Assembly (NCBI RefSeq): GCF_963082655.1
Contig: NC_081552.1
Location: 65,959,247-66,023,246 of the forward strand
Source: Stomoxys calcitrans
Taxonomy: Eukaryota > Arthropoda > Insecta > Diptera > Muscidae
DNA length: 64,000 nucleotides
Direction: 5' to 3'
Shown: one piece after another, positions 34,431-44,111 of the stretch
How positions within the stretch are numbered: position 1 is the first letter of the stretch
Layout of the letters: each line of letters opens with the position of its first letter
Made by a program: the position numbers and the translations under genes
Notes under the pieces: generated by a model
What the model was told of the DNA's origin: nothing
What the model saw: only the letters and a program-made list of their open reading frames with translations
Databases searched by the model: none

Positions 34431-36870
34431 TTTGTAAACCAAATTTCTGTTTTCCACTTATTATAAACAAACAAAATTTTGCTTAAATCGCCCCAACCAT
34501 CTCCATGATCAGGTCCGCCCATTAAAGTTTGGATGTTAGATCTACTTCATTCTTTTGGTTTTGGTGGTGCATTGGAGTAGCCAAACCCTTTGCCCCAAAA
34601 ATGGATAACAGGTACATACTCTACTCCCAAAACCACATTTGAGCTACATATTGCTTTAGTCGGTATATATGTCGTCCCTGGAACACTTCGCCATAAAATA
34701 GATATCAGATTTAAGCCCCTTTTTGCCATGATCCACAAACATGTCCAGTTTGATGAGTATGTAGGGTTGGATGGCCTACATATACATAGCCCTGAAAAAA
34801 TATCAGCATCGAGCCCTTCTGTTAAATTCCTTTCATTTGAGCCGCAAATATAATTGGTTTAGGGGAGTTTATGGGGTGACACTACCCCCAAACACTTGGC
34901 CTCAAAATTGCTTATCAAATTCGTTTCCTACTGTCAAATAGCTATTATTTGAGCCCCTTATTGCCATAGTAGGCAAACATGGCTATAGCTCCCATACATA
35001 TCTTTCATACCATATGGTCTTTTAAGACTATAGAAGCCACAATTTTGGCCCGATCTTTAAACAATTTAGAATGAGTTATTTTATTTGATGTCCAAATACG
35101 TGTGCAAAATTTTATTAAAATCGGTTCAGATTTAGATATAGCTCCCATATATATCTTTCATCCGTTGAAGGCTATAGAAGCCACAATTTTAGTCCGATCT
35201 TTTGCATGAAATGTTTTATTTGACGTTCCAATATGTGTATCTTCCATATATTTTCCATTCGATATGGCTTTTTAAAGTAGTATTAGTATTAAAAGTAGTA
35301 CGCAGACACAGTAGGGTATTATATAGTCGGCTCCGACCGACTTTTACCTTTCCTTACTGGTTTCAAATTTTTTTTTTTTTTGGGTAGTATATGTGGGCGG
35401 CGATTGCCCTCTCACACGTCCATTTATTTAAATTCAATATATTCTCATTCGTCCTACATGACAGTTTGGTGTTGTATTTATTGGGAGGAGAGCGTCGGTC
35501 CCCCCGACGCTAAGACCCAAAAGACAATTTATTTGAGTCCTTTAATGCCGAGATCTACATGTCCGACAGAACGGCAGGATGGGGTTAAAGAGCCCCCGTA
35601 GACACCTTGGACAAAATTCTTATAACAGATGTGTACTCAACATCCAAACACCTTTCATTTAATACCCATATTGTACCAACCGGTAAATATACCCTGTGGA
35701 GGGGTTTTTGGGTGGTGGGGCGCCTCAAAAACCAAGGATTAAATTTTTATATTAGCCTTTTACTATACTTTTAAATACCTTTATTTGATATCCGTATTGT
35801 TCCAATCGGTTCAGATGTCCAGCTGGGGTTTTTGGGGATGGGGAGACCCCTCAGACACCAAAGAATACATTTTTATGGCAGAAGATTTTTACTCTTCTTT
35901 TAAATACCTTTCATGTGATACCTATATTGCCCAAAGCGGTAAAAGTGCCCTGTTGGGTGGTGTTTTTGGATGCGGTACGACCCCGACACTTACGGTGAAA
36001 TTTTTATGCCAAGTACGTACTCTACTCTTAAATGCCTCTCACTTGATACACATATTGCCCAATACGGGAAAAGTGTCCTGTTCAGTGGTGTTTTTGGGGA
36101 TGGCGTACGCCCCCGACACATAGGGTGCCATTTTTATGCCAAGTTCGTACTCTACTCATAAATACCTTTCATTTGATTCCCATATTGCCCAAAGCGGTAA
36201 AAGTGTCCTGTTAGGTGGTTTTATGTGGGGTGGGGTACCCCCCGAGTTCGTACTCTACTCATAGATACCTGTCATTTGATACCCATATTGTTCCAATCTG
36301 TAAATATGTCTTGCTGGGGAGTTTTGGGGGGTGGGGAGGGGTGGACGCCTCAGACACCAAAAAATTAACTTTCATGTCAAAATTGTACTCTACTTTTAAA
36401 TACCTTTCATTTGATACCCATATTGCCCAAAGCGATGAAAGTGACCTGTTAGTGGGTTTTTTTTGGGGTCGGGGACCCTTCCGACCACTGAAGGTGAAAT
36501 TTGTATACCATGTTCGTACTCTACTCTTAAATATCTTTCGTTTTGATACCCATGTTGTCCCAATCGGTAAACACGTCCGTTCGGATAGGTTTGGGATAGG
36601 GCGTCCCCCCAGGTAATATGACCCCAAAATTTTATACCAATTTCGTGATTTTGGGGTACCATAAGGTGGCATACAAAATTTCGCTGAAATCGGTGCACCC
36701 ATCTCCGAGATCTGGCATTTTTGAAAATTTGGGTAAGGGGGAGGTTCAGGCCCTCCTTCGGATATCGAAAAATGTAGTACCCTATTTTCACCGGGGGCTC
36801 AAACTGTACCATCTGTGAAAATTTGTTAAAGCTATACAGACAAGCTCGCTTCAATAGACTTATTGGAAGA
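34431..36870. repeat. GC-rich degenerate repeat region G
   Basis: About 2.4 kb in which phrases such as 'aaatacctttcatttgatac', 'ccatattgcccaaagcggta' and 'gtgtcctgtt' plus G-rich 'tttttggggatgg' recur every 100-150 bp. The right part (36600-36860) has 'gggggaggttcaggccctcc' and 'ccctattttcaccgggggc'. ORFs over 130 codons here are repeats read through and show no domain. Similar units fill 39790-40980 and 58500-60430. Confidence 0.7.
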
Positions 36871-37075
36871 TAACATTGGAGCATTTATTCGTAAGATACC
36901 GGCCGAAATGTTGGAAATGTATGCCAAAATTGAACTAAGCTAGTGAACCATTTGAGGCGCAGTCACTGTGATTATTTGCATGAAATAATCTTCAAATATT
37001 ATATTATATGGACCGTTCTATCAATTCAACTAAAGATTTTATGAACTTTTCTGAATATTATGTGTTTTTTTTTCC
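36871..37075. other. Short unassigned AT-rich interval
   Basis: About 200 bp between repeat G and a LINE remnant. Nothing recognised. Confidence 0.35.
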
Positions 37076-37240
37076 TTTATTTACTGCCCAAAGCCTTGGC
37101 CGGATTCCACGATATATGGGTTGACTCCAACCCTCTTATAGCGGATCCATGTGTTTTTGGGCGTTCCCTCTCGGTCGGCGTAGAATATGACCCAACCAAA
37201 TCCATTTTCTCTTCCGGATTTTTACATCGATAGGGGTTTG
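37076..37240 (-). pseudogene. LINE C-terminal remnant (RTE/CR1-type)
   Basis: Read on the minus strand this gives 'KIRKRKWIWLGHILRRPRGN' followed by 'AQKHMDPL' and a stop, close to the 'RKWxWLGHxLR' C-terminal motif of RTE/CR1-type LINE ORFs. It could belong to the same family as 16640-17245. Only about 150 bp is preserved. Confidence 0.6.
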
Positions 37241-37309
37241 GCCACAAAATTCGAAATTTTTGTCATAGGCAGTGATTTATAAAAACTTGGATTTTATGGG
37301 TAGTCGCTT

Positions 37310-37530
37310 GTGAATATTGTACCCTTCACAATCAATCAAATTTGTTATTTAAAACAGCAAAAATTTTTGCTAAATAGCAATTTTTGTCTCCTGCTGTTTC
37401 AGCAAACATTGGGCTGCTGTAATAGCAAACATTTTGGTCAGCTAAATCTGCAAACAAAATCTGCTGTTTTAAGAAAAAAATCTGCTGAAAAACATTTTGT
37501 TGTGCTATTCCTTATGTTTGTCTGGTATTT
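37310..37530. repeat. CTGCTG-rich dispersed repeat H, copy 2
   Basis: 'cctgctgtttcagcaaacat', 'gctgctgtaatagcaaacat' and 'aaatctgctgaaaaacattt' parallel 24905-25065. Inverted CTGCTG/CAGCAG words could form a hairpin. Confidence 0.5.
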
Positions 37531-37691
37531 GTTTTGATTACATGAGGCATTTTTTGTAGAAATTTTTTTTGGAAGCGATGACATTAATTGTGGATTATTA
37601 CTGTAAAGAAGCTACCTGATCAACAGGTTCCTTGTACACATTACATCGCATCCATTGGTAAACATTGCGAAATGTGGCTGAGCTCGCTCGC

Positions 37692-38467
37692 ATTTTTTAT
37701 ACCCTCCACCAAAGGATGGGGGTATACTAATTTTGCAATTCCGTTTGTAACAACTCGAAATATGCGTGTAAGACGCCAAAAAGTATATATGTTCTTGGTC
37801 GTCATGACACTATAAGTCGATCTAGCCATGTCCGGCCGTCCGTCTGTCGAAAGAACGCAAACTTTCGAAGGTGTAAAGCTAGACGCTTGAAATTTTGCAC
37901 ATATATATCTTATCAGTGTAGGTCGGTTGGGAGTGTAAATGGGTCATATCGGTCCTTGTTTTGTATCCACTTCCAACAACTTTGCTAAGTAAAGTTTAAA
38001 TTGATCTATAACCTGATATAGATGCTATATAAACCGATCTCGGGTCTTGATTTCTTGAGCATCTAGAGGGCACAATTCGTATCCGATTTGGCTGGAAATT
38101 TACATGAAGTGTTTTGTTATGTTTTCCATTTACTGTAATAATTGTAATTCAAATTGGTCTATAACCTGATATAGCTGCCATATAAACCGGGTGCAATTCT
38201 CATCCGATTTGGCTGAAACTGTGCATGAAGTTTTGCGATATAACATGCAAAAATAGTGATATGTATGGTTAAATCCCTACATAACTTGATATAGTTGCCA
38301 TATAAACCGATCTGGGATCTTGACTTCTTAAGTCTCAAGAGGGCACAATTCTCATCCGATTTGACTGAAATTGAGCATGAAGTGTTGTGTTATGACTTCC
38401 AAAAATTATGCTAACTATGGTTAAATCGGTACATAACCTGATAAAGCTGCCGTATAAATTGATCCCA
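37692..38467 (+). mobile_element. Helentron-like element, diverged A copy, 3' end missing
   Basis: 5' end 'tataccctccaccaaagg', 'tatatatgttcttggtcgtc' motif, minimal array 'ccggccgtccgtctgtc', then diverged monomers. It ends at a poly-T tract at 38467. Confidence 0.72.
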
Positions 38468-39060
38468 CGCCATTTTTTTTTTTTTTTTTTTTTCAAAATA
38501 GAAAATTGCCAAAATTTTTCTGTTACTGCGAAATTGGTATAGATGCTTAAAATTTTTTTTTTTGAAAATTGTGGTCGCTACTGGTTGCAGAAACTGGCCC
38601 ATCGGCGGTGACATTTGGTTTAAGTCAGAGCTGCATCTTGTACTGCTTGCCAACATTTTATTTATAAGCCGATCCTTATATTTCTGAGTCTCCAAAATAT
38701 GGTTGCCTTTGCGAATTTCTTAGATTTATAGCTATAGTTTCGGCAAATCAGCTTCAGTATTTTGAAGAATTTTTTCTTTTGCGTTCGTTTGAATTTGTTC
38801 TCTAACTAGTCATTTGATTTTAAAAGTTGAGCAACTATAAATAATAAAGATTTAAAAAAAAAAAAAAAATTTGGCCAGTTTTTACGACAAGCCATTTACG
38901 TTCTGCTTAAATGATGCCGCAAATTTCTCCTCCGAATTTTATTAAAATCGATCGAGAATCCGCATATGACTACAATTTGCATCATGTCTTTATAAGTTCA
39001 AAAGTTCTCCTAATTTATTGGAGATATAATAAGATAAGGTTGAAAGATTATCAAGTTATA
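38468..39060. other. Interval without recognised gene
   Basis: Begins with a ~22-nt poly-T run. About 600 bp of AT-rich sequence with no domain-bearing ORF. Confidence 0.4.
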
Positions 39061-39136
39061 AAGGGTGATTTTTTTGAGGTTAGGATTTTCATGCATTAGT
39101 ATTCGACAGATCCATGGGATTTCAGACATGGTGTCA
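39061..39136. mobile_element. Possible DNA transposon end (GGGTGATTTTTTTGAGG type)
   Basis: 'agggtgatttttttgaggtt' followed by 'ttcatgcattagtattcgac' and 'tttcagacatggtgtca' resembles, from memory, the terminus of a Tc1/mariner-type element common in flies. It breaks off into a TA repeat at 39137, and no transposase remains. Confidence 0.35.
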
Positions 39137-39154
39137 TATATATATATATATATA

Positions 39155-39508
<354 letters not shown>

Positions 39509-39639
39509 TAGGCCCTACCATAAAAAAAGCATTTATGGTTCTTCTCTATATTTCACTTTTCACTTTCCTTACCTCAATCGAAATTTGCGGAAAAATGTAA
39601 CGTTCGTCACGCAGGATTCAACCTTATTTATAGGAATAC

Positions 39640-40980
39640 TAGCTGGACCGGGCCATTCTTTTACTTTATATGGAACAAAATTTTCCTTTGAATATTTATT
39701 TTCGACAATTAAAGAGCTTTTAGTGAAATACCATGCTACGAAAATAGTAAATCGCTTGACAAACAGTTGAACAATATAAGTGTCTTTATCTGAATCCCAT
39801 ATGATCTTTATTTAAGTCACATTTTGGCATGGTCGAAAAATTATTACCCTTTGGGGGTGTTTTGGGGAAAACCAAATACCTTTATTAGAGTCCCATATTG
39901 CAATGGTCAGTAAAAAATTGCTGTTTGTGGGGTATTTTGGGAAAAATGGTCTACCCCTTTTCCCAAAAAAAATTGGTCCCGAAAGTGGGTATCAATTCTT
40001 GCTCCACCCGCCAATACCTTTCATTTACCCTCCACATTGTCAAGGTCGCTTTAAGGGTGTTTTGTGGAGTGGGGTGGTCCCCCAAACACTAAGCCCTGAA
40101 AATATATCAGCAACGTGCTACACTGTCATATATCCATATATCATTTTGTTGAACCCCATATTGCCATTGGCCTCAAAATTGGATATCAAATTCGTTTTCT
40201 AATCTCAAATACCATTCATTTAAACCCCTTATTGCGAAAGTCAGCAAATATGTCCGGCTTGGGGTATGGACCCTAAAAACTATGAATATCGAGCTCCACT
40301 GTCTTTACTGTCCACTGTCTTATTTGGGGGTTGTTTGGTGGTGGGACGTTACCTAGACAGTTGGTCCCGAATGTTTATATCAAATTGATGTTCTACTCCC
40401 AAATACCTTTCATTTGAGCCCCACTTTTTCACAGTCGGCAAACATGACCGTTTTGGGAGACGTTTTGGTGACTTGGCCCTGAAAATATATTACAAATTCG
40501 TGTGCTACTCGAAAATACTTCTTATTACAGCCCCATATTGGAATGGTCAGCAAATACGTCCTATATAAGTGGTGTTATGGGGGTGGGGTGGCCCCATACA
40601 CACTTTTTTCCGAATATTGATATCAAATTCATGCTTTACTCCCAAAGACCTCTCATTTGAGCCCCATATTGCTACGTCCATAAATTTTACCTTTTTGGGA
40701 TTTTTTTTGAAAGGGGCGGCCCCCAATACACTTGGTCCCACATTTGGATATCAGGTTCGTATTCTACACTTAAATATCTTTTATTTGAGCTCCATATTGT
40801 CATGATCAGTTAATAAGTCCTGTTTGGGAGGTGTTTGCGGAAGGTGTGCACCCTCAGAAACTTGGTCTCACATTTGGATTCCAAATTCGTATTCTACTCG
40901 CAAATACGTCTCATTAGAGTTCCATATTGCCAAGGTCGGTAAATATGTCAGATTTAGGGGTGTTTTGGGGTTGGGTGTTT
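39640..40980. repeat. Repeat G element, copy paralogous to 58412-59840
   Basis: Starts with ~100 bp ('ttttactttatatggaacaa' to 'ccatgctacgaaaatagta') that is nearly identical to 58412-58505. Units with 'ttggggtggtcccccaaaca', 'ccctgaaaatatatcagcaa' and 'gagccccatattgc' follow in the same order as in the second copy. Shared order over >1 kb marks this as one dispersed element or a segmental duplication. It is non-coding. Its right end is cut at about 40980 by a Helentron fragment. Confidence 0.72.
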
Positions 40981-41349
40981 TGACTTCTTGAGCCTCTCGA
41001 GAGGTCGCAATTATTATCCGATTTGCCTGAAATTTTGTACGACGGATTCTCTCATGACCATTAACATACGTGTTTATCATATAAATCGATCTTTCTATTT
41101 TACTTCTTGAGCCCACAAAGGGCGCAATTCTTATTCGAATTGGCTGACATTTTACACAGGTCTCCAACATATAATTTAATTGTGGTCCAAACCGGACCAT
41201 ATCTTGATATCGCTCTAATAGCAGAGCAAATCTTTTCCTATATCCGTTTTTTTGCCTAAGAAGAGATGCCGGGAAAAGGACTCGACAATGCCATGGTGGA
41301 GGGTATATAAGATTCGGCCCGGCCGAACTTAGCACGCTTTTACTTGTTA
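40981..41349 (+). mobile_element. Helentron-like family A, 3'-end fragment
   Basis: Starts inside a monomer ('gacttcttgagcctctcgag') and ends with the normal subterminal repeat, palindrome 'ttcggcccggccgaa' and 'ttttacttgtt'. Inserted in the G repeat. Confidence 0.82.
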
Positions 41350-41559
41350 ATGTTAACAAGAAGCGCATTTTGAATCTTTAAACAATCGCATTTAAGTGGG
41401 ACATCGCTCTCAAAAATCATGCCTGCCGGAAGCAACTGTGTATGCTAATGTCACGATAGTTTTAACTTACACTATTGCATCCGGGGGTGCAATATTTTCT
41501 GCTGGGTCCTTAAATTTACGTCCTTTTATTAAAGACAAAAATCTAAATAATCGTCTATG
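41350..41559. other. Short unassigned interval
   Basis: About 210 bp between two Helentron fragments. No feature recognised. Confidence 0.35.
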
Positions 41560-42102
41560 TCTCGACCTTCTGAGTCGATCTATTTGTCTATCTGACGTTC
41601 TGAGTCGATCGATTTGTCGAAATCACGATGGCGGTCGAGCGCATAAAGCTAGCCGCTTGAACTTTTTCACAGATATTTACTATTGATGTAGGTCGCTAGT
41701 GATTGCAAATGGGCCCTGTTTGTGAGCTCAAGAAGTCTCGACCTTCTGAGTCGATCTATTTGTCTATCTGACGTTCTGAGTCGATCGATTTGTCGAAATC
41801 ACGATGGCGGTCGAGCGCGTAAAGCTAGCCGCTTGAACTTTTTCACAGATATTTACTATTGATGTAGGTCGCTAGTGATTGCAAATGGGCCCTGTCGGTT
41901 CAGATTTAGATATAGCTCCCATATAAACCAATCTCATGATTTCACTTCTTGAGTCCTTACAAGCCGCAATTTTTGTCCGATTTGGCCAAAATTTTGCATG
42001 CAATATGTAGAATAAGATTATGCCCTTCAAATAAATTTATTTTATATTAATTTTTTTGGGTTTCCAAGACTCGGCCCTGCCGAATTTAATACGCATTTAC
42101 TT
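41560..42102 (+). mobile_element. Helentron-like family C fragment with a 176-bp internal duplication
   Basis: The segment from 'tctcgaccttctgagtcgat' to 'gcaaatgggccctgt' occurs twice, at 41560-41719 and 41736-41895, almost unchanged (period 176 bp). A diverged monomer and a B-like 3' end follow: 'gggtttccaagactcggccc', 'tgccgaatttaatacgcatt' and 'tacttatttg'. The 5' terminus is absent. Confidence 0.7.
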
Positions 42103-42109
42103 ATTTGTT

Positions 42110-42295
42110 TAAAAACTTCAATATTGTATTCAGTTATTTTTTTCTGCTGTTATTAAAATTCGTATGTTATCTGTTTCGCAAAAAATTGCGTCTGTCCCAT
42201 TTTTATCAGACTTTCTGCTGTTCTAGCAAATGTTTTTGCTGTTTTCACTTACAAATTTCTCACAGCTGTCTTAACCATCCATCAGGCAGCTGTTC
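42110..42295. repeat. CTGCTG-rich dispersed repeat H, copy 3
   Basis: 'ttttttctgctgttattaaa', 'ctttctgctgttctagcaaa' and 'ttttgctgttttcacttaca' echo the repeats at 24905 and 37310. Non-coding. Confidence 0.45.
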
Positions 42296-42491
42296 GTGGG
42301 CTCAAATTCTCGTAAGTCCGCTCTGTTAAGCAAACACTGTCATTTTGAAAGTAGCGGAATTGCTCAATTGGGATATTTTTCTCGTCAAATAACACGATGT
42401 TCCGAAATTCACCACGTTTTGCCATCGCAGCATTCTCATATATATTTACGTATATACATGCATTCCATTTAATTTTTACTACAGCGTGCAT
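42282..42491 (-). CDS. Unrecognised small ORF, possible domain remnant
   Basis: A 69-codon frame on the minus strand with a non-repetitive, protein-like phrase ('KRGEFRNIVLFDEKNIPIEQ', 'NDSVCLTERTYENLSPRTA'). It may be an exon remnant or part of an unrecognised transposon. I do not recognise the family. It overlaps the end of repeat H and lies 140 bp from the BEL target site. Low confidence that it is a gene. Confidence 0.2.
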   Translation of the reverse strand: MHAVVKIKWNACIYVNIYENAAMAKRGEFRNIVLFDEKNIPIEQFRYFQNDSVCLTERTYENLSPRTAA

Positions 42492-42626
42492 TTCATTGAA
42501 TTCGAGCCTTCACTCGCCGAACCATTTAAGGTGGTTACAGTTTTTTTTTTTAACTATGACAACGCCTTGGCTTTTGGCAATGCTACTTGTGTGCTTATAA
42601 CCATTTATGGTGCAATATATCATTTT

Positions 42627-42631
42627 GGGTA
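42627..42631. repeat. BEL target site duplication, left copy
   Basis: GGGTA immediately outside the left LTR, repeated exactly at 51419-51423. Five bases is the size expected for BEL/Pao integrases. Confidence 0.95.
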
Positions 42632-43072
42632 TGTAGAGTATTTGGCTGAACTTAGGAATTAGAAACTGGCAAAAATTTGGATTTCCTAAAAGATGGTAGA
42701 TTTGGTTAAATCTCGGAAATATATCCATTCAATGTCGGTGATATGGAATTAAAAAGCAGAAAGAAATACGAAAAACAAACGAAATCAGGTTTCAGTAAGC
42801 CACGAGGGAGAGTTCGGTTGCTTAGCCTTACCAAAATGGTTCCTCTTTAAGAAAACGTAGAAATTTATGGTTAAGTAGACGATGACTTTTAACTTTATTA
42901 TTCGATGGTAACAAATTGAATGAACGAGAAATCACTCGGTGAGCTAATACAAAAGAACAAGTAGTAAACTTAACGCAACTACTTTTTAGCCTTATCTAAG
43001 ATGAAAAGTGACATCTGGATATGAAAATTCATTTGACTTAACACTAAACGGCGAAGGTATGCGGCATAAACA
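42632..43072 (-). repeat. BEL 3' LTR
   Basis: 441 bp, matching 50978-51418 except at 43045, 43049 and 43053. An AATAAA-type polyadenylation signal on the minus strand lies at 42894-42899 ('tttatt' on the plus strand). Confidence 0.96.
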
Positions 43073-43086
43073 TTCCGGCCCCTCTT
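43073..43086 (-). promoter_or_regulatory. BEL polypurine tract
   Basis: On the minus strand, AAGAGGGGCCGGAA directly precedes the 3' LTR. It is purine-rich apart from two C residues, and is the expected primer position for plus-strand DNA synthesis. Confidence 0.7.
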
Positions 43087-43190
43087 GCAGTAATGCAAAT
43101 ATTAAAAAGTTGCCTTATTTTCTAAAGGAATTCATAATAAATTGTATAATTCATATTTGATATTTCAAATGTTTATAATAAAATAGGCTA

Positions 43191-44111
43191 CTAAGCTGAG
43201 CACGATCCAGACAAAACCCATCCAAATATAGTATTAGTTGCAACGGGAAGCCCGGCATTGCTTGGTAGAAGACCTGGTAGAATTATCTTGGCGTATAAGT
43301 CGGATCCAAAAACGATGTCGAATGGTCCACTTTGATAAAAATGGGGATCCGCCAACTTCATGTTTGGGAACTTGTCTGCAGTTGTTGCTGGAATTGATCT
43401 TTTTGGGGTGTCCATAGATATGCGATGGTTCACAGTCATCATGGTTTCTAATAACCTGTTGGTGATACATTTGGAATGGATCGCGACAGGGCAGATAGTT
43501 TCGCTGCCAAGAGTAGTAGTAGTTAGCCCAATTTTCTCTATCAATCGCTGTGAAATTTTGCTAATAGATGTGCATGGATCTATTACGGCTCTGACCGAGT
43601 GCTTTTTCTTGCCATGGAGTACATCTACCACGGCCGTTGGGAAAAGATTAGTTGTATGGGGACTGGTAAGTGTTTCAAGGCTCACGGCTTGAGATATGGT
43701 TGTTGTTGTTGGACGTTTATGTTGGGTTGTTGTTGAACGTTTGGGTTTTTGATAGTTATCCTTGGCTTCTGTTTTTTGGTTGTCGTGTTTCTCGGAGTGG
43801 ATATGCAAATAGGAATGATGACTGCCTCCACAATGTTTGCATCCTAAGCTAGAAAAACATTTTCCGGATGAATGCGTATGGGCCAGGCAATTGGGACAGT
43901 AGTTATTAGCTATAACTGCATGCAAACGTTTATCGACGGTCATGCAGAGAAATTTCTGGCATTTTCGCAGCCCATGGTTGCCCTTACACAATCTGCAATT
44001 AAAGCTGAACTTGGTGCGACGTCCTTTGGACACTTTACATTTTATCGAAGGCATACTGAAATTAAATAAGGATATATTGTAATAAAATTTAGCAAGGAGG
44101 GAGGAGAACAA
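43191..44111 (-). CDS. BEL ORF2: zinc-knuckle plus degenerate aspartic protease, env position
   Basis: 306 codons from the first ATG, which overlaps the end of Gag-Pol by 23 nt. The likelier start is the ATG at 44054-44052 (residue 20), right after a splice acceptor, giving 287 residues. Zinc-binding clusters lie at C39-C42-H46-C51, C72-C75-H80-C85 and C91-C94 with His 98-103. A Lys/Thr-rich linker (105-150) follows, then a DUF1758/A17-like protease fold at about 155-306. These line up with the zinc and protease parts of this element's own Gag-Pol: 'LADPHFYQSGPFDI' against 'LADPDFFRTSYIDI', and 'TIFGWVLSG' against 'TVFGWILTG'. The catalytic DSG is DPC here (178-180), so proteolysis is unlikely. 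There is no signal peptide or membrane span, so it is not an envelope. Role unknown; RNA binding or control of Gag is an inference. Confidence 0.88.
   Translation of the reverse strand: MFSSLLAKFYYNISLFNFSMPSIKCKVSKGRRTKFSFNCRLCKGNHGLRKCQKFLCMTVDKRLHAVIANNYCPNCLAHTHSSGKCFSSLGCKHCGGSHHSYLHIHSEKHDNQKTEAKDNYQKPKRSTTTQHKRPTTTTISQAVSLETLTSPHTTNLFPTAVVDVLHGKKKHSVRAVIDPCTSISKISQRLIEKIGLTTTTLGSETICPVAIHSKCITNRLLETMMTVNHRISMDTPKRSIPATTADKFPNMKLADPHFYQSGPFDIVFGSDLYAKIILPGLLPSNAGLPVATNTIFGWVLSGSCSA
44055..44070 (-). promoter_or_regulatory. Putative 3' splice site before BEL ORF2
   Basis: The minus strand reads CTTATTTAATTTCAG then TATG, a pyrimidine/T-rich tract ending in AG (44057-44056) one base before an ATG of the ORF2 frame. 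A possible donor (G|GTAAGG) lies in the 5' LTR at 51177-51176. Together they could give a subgenomic ORF2 mRNA. Confidence 0.5.

Noticed and set aside
34431..36870. Frames up to 162 codons in the G repeat region
   Set aside because: They repeat the same phrases on both strands and show no domain; read-through of GC-rich repeats.
43191..44111. ORF2 as a retroviral-type envelope
   Set aside because: No signal peptide, transmembrane segment, furin site or fusion peptide was seen; its zinc clusters and protease fold point elsewhere.
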